14,134 nucleotides of DNA from JAENVU01 sp964544295 (GTDB lineage Bacteria > Actinomycetota > Acidimicrobiia > IMCC26256 > JAENVU01). Where the stretch lies: NCBI GenBank assembly GCA_964544295.1, contig CAZJBJ010000107.1:1-14134 (forward strand), in the 5' to 3' direction. The position numbers and the translations under genes are program-made. Within the stretch, counting starts at the first letter, position 1; each line of letters starts with the position of its first letter. The notes below the pieces were generated by a model. That model saw nothing but the letters and a program-made list of their open reading frames with translations. It was not told where the DNA came from and made no database searches. This document shows, piece by piece, positions 1-6,668 of the stretch.

Positions 1-56
1 GGTCGCTCCTCGGTGACGTCGACGTCAGGTCCGGCCGGGGAACCTATCGCGATCGT
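1..56. other. Left-edge sequence with no assignable gene
   Basis: This short stretch lies downstream of the acyl-CoA synthetase stop codon and runs off the left edge. It holds a few small palindromic words (for example TCGCGA) but no convincing stem-loop with a T-tract. A gene from outside the window could end here, but too little is visible to tell. Confidence 0.3.
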
Positions 57-1586
57 TCAGGCCGGCGTGAGCTTGTGTTTCATGACCTTGCCGGTGGCGT
101 TGCGGGGGAGTTCGTCGGTGAAGTGGAGTTCACGGGGGCGCTTGTAGTCGGCGAGCTTGTCGGCACAGAAGGCGAGCAACGCGTCCGCGGACGCGTCGGC
201 CCCGGGGCGCAGCACCACGTGCGCGGCGATGTCCTCGCCCAGGACCGGGTGCGCGATGCCGACGACCGCGGCTTCCTGGACGTCGGGGTGCTCCAGCAGC
301 ACCGCCTCGATGTCAGTGGGGTACACGTTGTGACCGCCCCGGATGATCATGTCCTTCTTCCGCCCCGCGATGTAGAGGAAGCCGTCCTCGTCGAGGTACG
401 CGAGGTCGCCGCTGCGTAGCCAGCCGTCGGCGGTCCAGGTGGACGCAGTGGCGTCGGCGTCCTGGTAGTACTCGCGCTGCGCGCCCTCCATCTTGGTGAG
501 GAGTTCGCCGACCTCCCGGACGTCGCACTCGGTGTCGTCCTCGCGGACGATCTTGAGTTGCATCGGCCCGATGGGCTTGCCGACGGAACCGATGCGCTTG
601 GTCACCTCGTCCTTCGGCATCACGATGTAGGCCGGTCCGGCCTCGGTCATCCCGTAGGAGTTCGACACGGTCGCGTCGGGAAGGCGGGCCTGGAGGGTGA
701 GCAGCGTCTGCGGCGCGAGCGGTGCGGAGCCGATGGCGACCGAGGCCAGGCTCGACAGGTCGGGCTCGGCGAAGCGCGGGTGGGCGACGAGCAACTCCGC
801 CATGGCCGGGACGAGGAACGCCATGGTCGGGCGTTCGCGTTCGACCAGGTCGAGCCAGCGGGCGGCATCGAACTTCGGCAGGTAGAGGCCGACGAGACCC
901 ATCTTCATCGGGTTGTAGATGAACGCGATCCCGGCGAACGTGAACATCGGTGCCCCGTGGATCCAGCCGCCGCCGGTCCACGCCGGCTCGTGGTTCGGGA
1001 TCATCGCCACGTTGCGGTGCCGGACCGCGACCCCCTTCGGAAGTCCGGTCGTGCCGGACGTGTACATGATGTCGGCGAGGTCGTCGAGCGTGCGGGGGAC
1101 CTGGATGTCCGAGGTGTCGGCGGAGAGGAACTCGTCGTACGCGATGACGCCGTCGGCCTCGGCGGTGACGGAACCGGCACTCACGATCGTGGTGATGCTG
1201 GGAATCTGACGCTGGACTGCGCGGGCGGTCGGCAGCAGCGTCTCGCACGTGATGACCGCGGATGCTTCGGCGTGTCCGAGGATGGTGGCGACCTCAGGGA
1301 CCGACAAGCGCGTGTTGGTGGGCACCACCACCGCACCCGCCTTGTGGACCGCGGCGTAGGCCACGATCCAGCGCAACGCTTCGTCGCTCGGCAGGTAGAT
1401 CGACACGCGGTCGCCCGGCGCGAGGCCGGCGTCGACGAGCGCGTGGGCGAGCCGGTTCGACTGGTCGTCCCACTCGCGGAAGTTGATGGCGGTCGCCGCG
1501 TCGAGGTCCCGGTAGGCGACGGCGTCGCCGTACTCGCGGGCCATGAACCGCAGCTGATCGACCTGGAGATCACCCCATTCGGGCAT
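57..1586 (-). CDS. Acyl-CoA synthetase (AMP-dependent, ANL superfamily)
   Basis: A 509-residue AMP-forming acid:CoA ligase. It should activate a carboxylic acid to an acyl-adenylate and then transfer it to CoA in the cytoplasm. The complete ANL motif series is visible: the P-loop YTSGTTGLPKG at residues 175-185, YGMTE at 311-315, the hinge-region GWLRSGD at 388-394, RKKDMIIRGGHNVYP at 409-423, and the C-terminal PRNATGK with the probable catalytic Lys500. Length is normal for medium- or long-chain fatty-acyl or aromatic CoA ligases. The start is supported by GGAAGG seven bases upstream (1594-1599) and a TAGCGT -10-like box at 1617-1622. It is divergent from the MBL-Rieske gene. The acyl substrate cannot be read from the sequence. 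With a thiolase and P450 nearby, a role in fatty-acid, terpenoid or steroid side-chain catabolism is a reasonable inference only. Confidence 0.93.
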   Translation of the reverse strand: MPEWGDLQVDQLRFMAREYGDAVAYRDLDAATAINFREWDDQSNRLAHALVDAGLAPGDRVSIYLPSDEALRWIVAYAAVHKAGAVVVPTNTRLSVPEVATILGHAEASAVITCETLLPTARAVQRQIPSITTIVSAGSVTAEADGVIAYDEFLSADTSDIQVPRTLDDLADIMYTSGTTGLPKGVAVRHRNVAMIPNHEPAWTGGGWIHGAPMFTFAGIAFIYNPMKMGLVGLYLPKFDAARWLDLVERERPTMAFLVPAMAELLVAHPRFAEPDLSSLASVAIGSAPLAPQTLLTLQARLPDATVSNSYGMTEAGPAYIVMPKDEVTKRIGSVGKPIGPMQLKIVREDDTECDVREVGELLTKMEGAQREYYQDADATASTWTADGWLRSGDLAYLDEDGFLYIAGRKKDMIIRGGHNVYPTDIEAVLLEHPDVQEAAVVGIAHPVLGEDIAAHVVLRPGADASADALLAFCADKLADYKRPRELHFTDELPRNATGKVMKHKLTPA

Positions 1587-1616
1587 CGCCCCACCTTCCC
1601 CGTCGGCGCGGGCTGG

Positions 1617-1622
1617 ACGCTA
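1617..1622 (-). promoter_or_regulatory. Candidate -10 box (TAGCGT) for the acyl-CoA synthetase
   Basis: On the minus strand TAGCGT fits the actinobacterial TAnnnT -10 pattern. It lies about 30 bases before the ATG, leaving room for a short leader that carries the GGAAGG ribosome binding site. No clear -35 element is visible. The same hexamer precedes the HisN-like gene at 5877-5882. Confidence 0.45.
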
Positions 1623-1675
1623 CCCGGCCCGGCCCGGCGCACGGCGCGAGTCCCGGGGGTGGTCTCGGCGTCTGG

Positions 1676-1681
1676 CAGGCT
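1676..1681 (+). promoter_or_regulatory. Candidate -10 box (CAGGCT), leaderless-style, for the MBL-Rieske gene
   Basis: CAGGCT is followed by exactly six bases and then the ATG at 1688. This is the spacing at which transcription would begin at or next to the start codon. No Shine-Dalgarno is present between box and ATG. The box differs from TAnnnT at its first base, so the call is moderate. It is supported by the matching TAGGCT-N6-ATG arrangement before the P450 gene. Confidence 0.42.
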
Positions 1682-1687
1682 GGGCCG

Positions 1688-3226
1688 ATGCGAGTCACGT
1701 TCCTCGGCCACGTGGGGATGTACGTCGAGACCGAAGGCGGGTCGGTGCTGTGCGACCCGTGGTTCACCCCCGCCTACTTCGGCTCGTGGTTCCCGTTCCC
1801 ACGCAACGACACGCTCGACGTCTCGCCGTTCACGTCGCCCGACTACCTCTACATCTCCCATCTGCACCACGATCACTTCGATCCGGTGTGGCTCGCCGAA
1901 CACGTCGACAAGCGGGCGAAGGTCCTGCTGCCGGCGTTCCACGTCGACCATCTGGAGCGCGCATTGCGCGCGCTCGGGTTCACCGACTTCGTCCGGACCG
2001 ACCACGCCGAGGCGAAGCAGTTGGGCGCGCTGAGCGTCGTGATCCTGGCGATGACCGCGCCGGCCGATGGCCCCGCGGGGGATTCCGCGCTCATCCTGCG
2101 GGACTCCAGCGGGTCGCTGCTGAACCAGAACGACGCCCGCCCGCGCGACTTCGACGAACTCGAGTCCTTCGGTCCGTACGACGCGCACTTCACCCAGTTC
2201 TCGGGGGCGATCTGGTACCCGATGGTCTATGACTTCCCTCCCGACGAGCAGCGGGCGCTGGGGACCCGGAAACGGGCGGACCAGATGGAACGGGCGGTGC
2301 ACTACCTCACCGACGTCGGCGCACCCGTGCTGTTCCCGGTGGCCGGACCGCCGTGTTTCCTCGACGACGATCTGTGGCAGTTCAACGACCTCGACGGTGA
2401 CCCGGCGAACATCTTCCCGGACCAGCTCGTGTTCCTGCGCGAGCTCGAAGCGCGGGGGGTGGCCGGTGGTCGGCTGCTCGTGCCCGGCTCGGTGGCGACG
2501 ATCGCCGGTGGTGCATGTGAGGTGGTCCAACCTGGCGGCGACGCGCACCCCGACGCGATCTTCGGGGACAAGCGCGCCTACCTGGAGCGCTACCGGGCCG
2601 ACTGGCGCGACTGGTTGGACCGCGAACGGGCCTCTTGGCCGCGCGGTCGGTACGACGTCGTCGCCGAACTGCGGGACTGGTTCGAGCCGCTCCTGGAACT
2701 GGCGCCGTACACGCGGCGGGGTATCAACGGGACGGTGCTGCTGCATGTGGGTGACGTCGGCGTGGCGATCGACTTCCCGGGGGGCACGGTGCGCGAGTGG
2801 ACCGGCGAGCCCGTGATGCATCGGATCGACGTCGATCGCGCGCTGATCGAGTCGCTGATCGAACGCCACGTGGAGGACTGGGTCAACGAGCTGTTCCTCT
2901 CGTGCCGGTTCCGCGCGCATCGCGAGGGTCCCTACAACGAGTACGTGTACACGTTCTTCAAGAACCTGTCGGTGGAGCGCATGGCGTTCTGCGAGGGCTA
3001 CTACGCGATGGTCGCCGAGCCCGTCGACGAGATGTTCCGGTGCGGCGACTACCTGCTGCAGAAGCGGTGTCCGCACCTGCGGGCCGACCTCGAACGGTTC
3101 GGCACCGTCGAAGGCGGCGTCCTCGAGTGCAAGGTGCACCACTGGCGCTTCGAGTTGGCCACCGGCCGGTGTCTCACCTCCGACGACGACGAGCACCGCC
3201 TGCGCACCGAACGGATCGAGGAGTGA
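1688..3226 (+). CDS. MBL-fold metallohydrolase with C-terminal Rieske [2Fe-2S] domain
   Basis: A 512-residue protein. The N-terminal part resembles the UlaG-like metallo-beta-lactamase fold: it opens with FLGHVGMYVET and carries the metal-binding motif SHLHHDHFD at 57-65 (H58, H60, D62, H63). Near the C-terminus a Rieske signature is visible: CPH at 461-463 and CKVH at 481-484, i.e. C-x-H, 17 residues, C-x2-H, suitable for a [2Fe-2S] cluster with two Cys and two His ligands. CMP-N-acetylneuraminate hydroxylase (CMAH) combines the same two folds in the opposite order, Rieske first. An oxygenase or redox-coupled hydrolase role is therefore plausible, but the substrate is unknown and no sialic acid genes are visible nearby. 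The middle region (about 380-440) has no motif I can name. There is no signal peptide, so it is cytoplasmic. It starts a probable two-gene unit with the PHP gene 51 bases downstream. Confidence 0.88.
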   Translation: MRVTFLGHVGMYVETEGGSVLCDPWFTPAYFGSWFPFPRNDTLDVSPFTSPDYLYISHLHHDHFDPVWLAEHVDKRAKVLLPAFHVDHLERALRALGFTDFVRTDHAEAKQLGALSVVILAMTAPADGPAGDSALILRDSSGSLLNQNDARPRDFDELESFGPYDAHFTQFSGAIWYPMVYDFPPDEQRALGTRKRADQMERAVHYLTDVGAPVLFPVAGPPCFLDDDLWQFNDLDGDPANIFPDQLVFLRELEARGVAGGRLLVPGSVATIAGGACEVVQPGGDAHPDAIFGDKRAYLERYRADWRDWLDRERASWPRGRYDVVAELRDWFEPLLELAPYTRRGINGTVLLHVGDVGVAIDFPGGTVREWTGEPVMHRIDVDRALIESLIERHVEDWVNELFLSCRFRAHREGPYNEYVYTFFKNLSVERMAFCEGYYAMVAEPVDEMFRCGDYLLQKRCPHLRADLERFGTVEGGVLECKVHHWRFELATGRCLTSDDDEHRLRTERIEE

Positions 3227-3277
3227 GCCGAAGCGAGGCGGCGCGGCCTGGCCCGCAGGGCGGAGAGTGGGGTTGAC

Positions 3278-3916
3278 GTGCTGATCGACCTCCACGCCCA
3301 TACGTCACCGCGTTCGAACTGCTCGCGCACGACGCTCGAAGAACTGGTGGATACGGCGCGCGCCCGGGGCCTCGACGCGCTGTGCATCACCGAGCACGAC
3401 GTGCGCTGGCCCGACGACGAGCTGGCCGACGCGTCGCGCCTCCTCGGCTTCCCGCTGATCCCGGGCGTCGAACTCACGACCGACGTCGGTCACGTGCTGG
3501 CGTTCGGGCCGCTGCGCAAGCCGCTGTGGATGGGCTACTCGCTGGCGGAACTGGTGGAGGAGTGCGACGAGTCCGATACGGCGCTCGTGTTGCCGCACCC
3601 GCTGCGACGGTTGGCGGGGGAGCGGGCGATCAAGGGGGGTCGGGTGCCACCGAGCGCCGAGGAGATCGGCGCACTGCCGCAGTGGGAGATGGTCCACGCG
3701 ATCGAAGCGGCGAGCACCCAGACGACGCCGCTGGAGCACTCGTTGACGGCCGCCGCGTTGGCGGTGGCGCCGCGCCCGTCGGTGGGGGCGAGCGACGCCC
3801 ACGGTCCGGGGCTCGCCGGGACCTACGCGACCGAGATCGACCGGGTGGTGCACACGGCCGAGGAACTGGCCCGCGAGATCCGCGCCGGCCACGTGCGCGC
3901 CGTCCTCGCCAACTGA
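3278..3916 (+). CDS. PHP-domain metal-dependent phosphoesterase
   Basis: A 212-residue single-domain PHP protein. The metal-binding motifs appear in order: DLHAH at 4-8 (H6, H8), TEHD at 38-41, PGVE at 62-65, His72, PHP at 106-108 and SDAH at 172-175. The set looks intact, so a tri-metal phosphoesterase (phosphatase, or nuclease-like on a small nucleotide) is expected. The size fits free-standing PHP proteins rather than the PHP domain of DNA polymerase III or PolX. The start is GTG, with GGAGAG at 3262-3267 ten bases before it; starting here preserves the first metal motif. It follows the MBL-Rieske gene by 51 bases on the same strand with no terminator or obvious promoter between, which suggests co-transcription. 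The substrate is unknown. Confidence 0.87.
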   Translation: MLIDLHAHTSPRSNCSRTTLEELVDTARARGLDALCITEHDVRWPDDELADASRLLGFPLIPGVELTTDVGHVLAFGPLRKPLWMGYSLAELVEECDESDTALVLPHPLRRLAGERAIKGGRVPPSAEEIGALPQWEMVHAIEAASTQTTPLEHSLTAAALAVAPRPSVGASDAHGPGLAGTYATEIDRVVHTAEELAREIRAGHVRAVLAN

Positions 3917-3943
3917 CCGGGAGTGGACGCTGAGGGCGCGGGG

Positions 3944-3949
3944 TACGCT
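3944..3949 (+). promoter_or_regulatory. Candidate -10 box (TACGCT) for the thiolase
   Basis: TACGCT fits TAnnnT. Transcription would start near 3956 and give a short leader carrying the GGAGG ribosome binding site at 3973-3977. A TTGACA-like -35 is not evident. The presence of this box suggests the thiolase can be transcribed independently of the upstream PHP gene. Confidence 0.42.
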
Positions 3950-3972
3950 CCCGGCGCTCGGATCCCCGGCTC

Positions 3973-3977
3973 GGAGG
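3973..3977 (+). promoter_or_regulatory. Ribosome binding site that decides the thiolase start
   Basis: GGAGG ends one base before an in-frame ATG at 3979 but ten bases before the next in-frame ATG at 3988. The first spacing is too short for normal initiation, so 3988 is the better start. Confidence 0.6.
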
Positions 3978-3987
3978 AATGCCCGTC

Positions 3988-5166
3988 ATGGGTGACGCCG
4001 TCATCGTCTCGACTGCTCGTACGGCCATCGGTACGGCCCGGAAGGGCACGCTGGTCGACGTGTCGGCGTTCGATCTCGCCAAGTACGCGGTGGCCGAGGC
4101 ACTGGCCCGGTCCGGCGTCGCGTCCGAGGACGTCGACGATCTCCAGCTGGGTGAGTCACTCCAGGGCGGCGGTGACATCGCGCGCTACGCCGCGGTGGAC
4201 CTCGGTCTGACCAACGTGCCCGGCGTCGCGCTGAACCGGCATTGCGCGTCGGGGATGGCGGCGGTGCAGGGCGCGGCGGCGAGCATCAGGGCCGGGATGG
4301 ACCGGGTCGTGATCGCCGGGGGCACCGAGGCGATCTCGAGCTCGCCGGGGGCGATGAAGCGCACGCTCGGTACCGACGACATGGAACCGTGGATGTCGCC
4401 GAGTCACCCGGCCACGCCCGACGCGCCGGCCTTCGACATGTCGATCACCGTCGGCTGGAACACCGCCCAGCAGGCGAACGTCACCCGCGAGGAGATGGAC
4501 TTCTGGGCGTACGAGTCGCACCGGCGGGCGATCGAGGCGATCGACACGGGCAAGTTCGAGGCGGAGATCTTCCCGATGGAGGTCACCACCCGCGCCGGTG
4601 AGACGGTGACGTTCGCGGTCGACGAGCACCCGCGCCGGGGCACGACGCTGGAGAAGTTGGCGAGCCTGAAGCCGCTCCATCCCGAGATCGAGGGCTTCAG
4701 CATCACCGCCGGGAACTCGTCCGGACTCAACGACGCCGCGGCCGCGATCATGATCGTCGACTCCGACTACGCGCAGGCCCACGGCCTGGTGCCGATGGCG
4801 GTCATCAGGAGCTGGGCCTCGGCCGGCGTGCCGCCGAAGGACACCGGGCTCGGGCCCACGTACGCGATCCCGAAGGCGCTGGACCGTGCCGGCATGCAGA
4901 TCGGTGACGTGGACGTGTTCGAGATCAACGAGGCGTTCGCGTCGATGTGCGTGGCGAGCACCCGCATCCTCGGCATCGATCACGCGGTCACCAACGTCAA
5001 CGGCAGCGGGTGCAGTCTCGGTCACCCGGTGGCCGCGACCGGCGCGCGGATGATCGTGACCCTCGTCAACGAACTCCAGCGCCGCGGCGGGGGCATCGGG
5101 GTCTCGAGCATGTGCGCCGGAGGCGGCATGGGTTCGGCCACGGTGCTCGAGGTGCTCCCCGGGTAG
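3988..5166 (+). CDS. Thiolase (acetyl-CoA acyltransferase family)
   Basis: A 392-residue thiolase from the chosen start. It should cleave 3-ketoacyl-CoA with CoA to acetyl-CoA (or propionyl-CoA) and a shortened acyl-CoA, or run the reverse condensation. Catalytic residues are visible: the nucleophile Cys86 in NRHCASG, His346 in LGHPVAATG and Cys376 in CAGGGMG, with the NEAFA motif at 314-318. Length is typical for degradative thiolases. The start was moved nine bases in from ATG 3979 because of the GGAGG spacing; residues GDAVIVSTARTAIG then form the usual N-terminal strand. It sits alone between a candidate promoter and an inverted repeat that could be its terminator. No beta-oxidation dehydrogenase or hydratase is adjacent, so chain-length or steroid specificity cannot be assigned. 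Confidence 0.94.
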   Translation: MGDAVIVSTARTAIGTARKGTLVDVSAFDLAKYAVAEALARSGVASEDVDDLQLGESLQGGGDIARYAAVDLGLTNVPGVALNRHCASGMAAVQGAAASIRAGMDRVVIAGGTEAISSSPGAMKRTLGTDDMEPWMSPSHPATPDAPAFDMSITVGWNTAQQANVTREEMDFWAYESHRRAIEAIDTGKFEAEIFPMEVTTRAGETVTFAVDEHPRRGTTLEKLASLKPLHPEIEGFSITAGNSSGLNDAAAAIMIVDSDYAQAHGLVPMAVIRSWASAGVPPKDTGLGPTYAIPKALDRAGMQIGDVDVFEINEAFASMCVASTRILGIDHAVTNVNGSGCSLGHPVAATGARMIVTLVNELQRRGGGIGVSSMCAGGGMGSATVLEVLPG

Positions 5167-5220
5167 GTGCGGACGGGTCGCGGTCGGTCGCGCGTTCCGG
5201 ACCTCGAACGCTCGATGGCA

Positions 5221-5267
5221 ACCAATGTGCGCGCAGCCACCGCAGGGGTAGCGCTGCGCACATTGGT
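5221..5267. terminator. Inverted repeat, possible bidirectional terminator or operator
   Basis: ACCAATGTGCGC (5221-5232) is exactly mirrored by GCGCACATTGGT (5256-5267). The arms are perfect over 12 bp and separated by 23 bases. If GC is bulged on the left arm, pairing extends inward by a further few bases (GCAGC with GCTGC). It lies midway in the 135-bp gap between two converging genes, where a bidirectional terminator would be expected. There is no T-tract on either side. Many actinobacterial terminators lack one, but a protein-binding dyad is also possible. Confidence 0.5.
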
Positions 5268-5301
5268 CCGTGGAACGACGCCCGTGCGCGACCGCCGGCG
5301 G

Positions 5302-5817
5302 TCAGCAGCCGAGGCGGAGTTGCGTCGGGACCGGGGCCGGCGTGTCGCACCCGACGCCGGTGGGGCCGACGCCGTAGATCGTCCAGATCGACCCGACCCG
5401 TTGCAGGACGACGGTCAGTCGACCGGCTCCAGCCTTCGGGACGAGCGTCACCGCGGCCCAGATCGGGTTGGCGTCGGCGATCCGACAGTCGGTGATCGTG
5501 AACTGGTTGGGGTCGGCGCCGCCGAGATCACCGTTCTGCACCGCGGCGATGACGGGCCCGCTCCGATCGCCGCATCCGGATCCGGACACCGCAGGTGGCG
5601 GCGTCTCACTGGGCCCGGGAACGGTGCCCACGGTCGTCGGCGACGGGTCGCCGGTGGGCGCGGTGGTGGTCGTGGTGGTTGTGGTGGGCTTCGGGCGCCG
5701 CTTGCCGTGCGACGTGGTGGTCGTGCGGTCGTCCTGGGCGGAGGACGAGCCCGACGAACAGGCTGCGACCGCGACGACACAGAGGATCAGGAGGCCGAGT
5801 CGGCCGACACGCTTCAT
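5302..5817 (-). CDS. Small secreted lipoprotein with poly-threonine linker
   Basis: A 171-residue hypothetical lipoprotein. MKR plus a hydrophobic stretch ends in the lipobox AVAAC, so Cys20 would be lipidated and the protein anchored outside the cytoplasmic membrane. Residues 21-80 form a low-complexity spacer rich in Thr, Pro and Ser, with a run of four Thr at 32-35 and eight Thr at 45-52, broken by a basic patch (HGKRRPKP). The C-terminal domain of about 90 residues contains four Cys (82, 111, 157, 171), which could form two disulfides, and a strand-rich pattern (RLTVVLQRVGSIWTIYGVG). No family is recognised. The start at 5817 gives a standard signal peptide; an in-frame ATG at 5829 would add only four residues. 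Poly-Thr lipoproteins are frequent in Acidimicrobiia-like genomes as far as I recall. The function is unknown. Confidence 0.82.
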   Translation of the reverse strand: MKRVGRLGLLILCVVAVAACSSGSSSAQDDRTTTTSHGKRRPKPTTTTTTTTAPTGDPSPTTVGTVPGPSETPPPAVSGSGCGDRSGPVIAAVQNGDLGGADPNQFTITDCRIADANPIWAAVTLVPKAGAGRLTVVLQRVGSIWTIYGVGPTGVGCDTPAPVPTQLRLGC

Positions 5818-5876
5818 GGGGTCCAGCATGACGCACCGAGCGCCGCGGATCCGGTCTTTCCGATGTGCGGCTCCGG

Positions 5877-5882
5877 TAGCGT
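5877..5882 (+). promoter_or_regulatory. Candidate -10 box (TAGCGT) six bases before an ATC start
   Basis: TAGCGT is followed by exactly six bases (GCCCCC) and then ATC at 5889, the codon where homology of the HisN-like protein appears to begin. The geometry equals that of the leaderless-style starts at 1688 and 8041. The same box also supplies the in-frame TAG stop (5877-5879) that closes the reading frame upstream. Confidence 0.5.
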
Positions 5883-5888
5883 GCCCCC

Positions 5889-6668
5889 ATCGACGCCGAC
5901 CTCGCTCTCGCTCTCGAACTCGCCGATGCCGCCGACGCGCTGACCATGGAACGCTTCGGCGCCCACGATCTCCGCATCGACCGCAAGGCGGATACGACCC
6001 ACGTGACCGAGGCCGACCACGCCGCCGAGGTTCTGATCCGTACCGGGATCCAATCGGCCCGGCCGGGTGACGCGGTGCTCGGCGAGGAGTTCGGCGTGGA
6101 AGGTTCGGGCGCACGGCGCTGGATCGTGGACCCGATCGACGGCACCGCGAGCTACGTCCGGGGCTTTCCGATCTGGGCCACGCTGATCGCGCTCGAGGTC
6201 GCCGGCGAACTGACCGTGGGCGTGGTCTCGGCCCCGGCCCTCGGTCGACGCTGGTACGCCGCGCGTGGTGAAGGGGCGTTCGTCAACGGCGAGCGCATCC
6301 ACGTGTCGGCCGTCGACGCGTTGAGCGACGCGCACCTGTGTTACTCGGACCTGCCGTCGTGGACGAAGTACCGGTCGAGCGCGGCGCCGATGATCGACCT
6401 GCTGCACGCGGTGTGGCGCACCCGGGGTGTCGGTGACTTCTGGCAGCACATGCTGGTGGCCGAGGGTGCGGCCGACATCGCGGTCGAGCCGGTCGTGAAC
6501 CTGTGGGATCTCGCGCCGATCCTGGTGATCGTCGAGGAGGCGGGCGGCCGCTTCACCAACCTGGAGGGGGAGCGGACGGCCGCGGGCGGCAGTGCCATCT
6601 CGACGAACGCCCTGCTCCACGACGAAGTGATCGCCGCCCTGGCGCCGGCGGTCGCGGGAACTCCATGA
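5889..6668 (+). CDS. hisN: Histidinol-phosphatase-like inositol monophosphatase family protein (probable ATC start)
   Basis: An IMPase-fold Mg-dependent phosphatase of 259 residues from ATC 5889, or 240 from the first ATG at 5946. In the 240-residue numbering, metal ligands are visible in GEE (46-48), DPIDGT (62-67) and WDLAP (187-191). From memory it matches mycobacterial HisN closely, including the N-terminal helix (DLALALELADAADALT, then RFGAHDLRID). That helix is encoded upstream of the first ATG, and no ATG, GTG or TTG lies in frame between the TAG at 5877-5879 and 5946; the non-canonical ATC is the best-placed candidate. HisN removes phosphate from L-histidinol phosphate in histidine biosynthesis, but a sugar or inositol phosphatase is also possible because no other his gene is present. 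It overlaps the kinase gene downstream by ATGA. Family call is strong; exact substrate is moderate; the start is uncertain. Confidence 0.85.
   Translation: MDADLALALELADAADALTMERFGAHDLRIDRKADTTHVTEADHAAEVLIRTGIQSARPGDAVLGEEFGVEGSGARRWIVDPIDGTASYVRGFPIWATLIALEVAGELTVGVVSAPALGRRWYAARGEGAFVNGERIHVSAVDALSDAHLCYSDLPSWTKYRSSAAPMIDLLHAVWRTRGVGDFWQHMLVAEGAADIAVEPVVNLWDLAPILVIVEEAGGRFTNLEGERTAAGGSAISTNALLHDEVIAALAPAVAGTP

Noticed and set aside
558..2033. 491-codon open frame on the plus strand across the CoA ligase and into the MBL gene
   Set aside because: It is antisense to the ligase and then out of frame with the MBL-Rieske protein; its composition is typical of a shadow frame.
1688..3226. MBL-Rieske protein as a CMP-sialic acid hydroxylase
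   Set aside because: The domain order is reversed and no sialic acid synthesis, activation or transport genes are in the window; only the fold combination is shared.
1181..3301. 706-codon open frame on the minus strand opposite the MBL-Rieske gene
   Set aside because: It is antisense to a gene with clear catalytic motifs, is Arg/His/Pro-rich with no recognisable domain, and long stop-free antisense frames are expected at this GC content.
5650..5730. GGT-rich repetitive stretch considered as a CRISPR or minisatellite
   Set aside because: There is no repeat-spacer structure; the tract is fully explained by poly-Thr codons of the lipoprotein.
6503..6664. Upstream extension of the sugar kinase frame into the phosphatase gene
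   Set aside because: The extra 54 residues are the phosphatase read out of frame; the kinase fold begins right after ATG 6665, which forms an ATGA overlap with the phosphatase stop.
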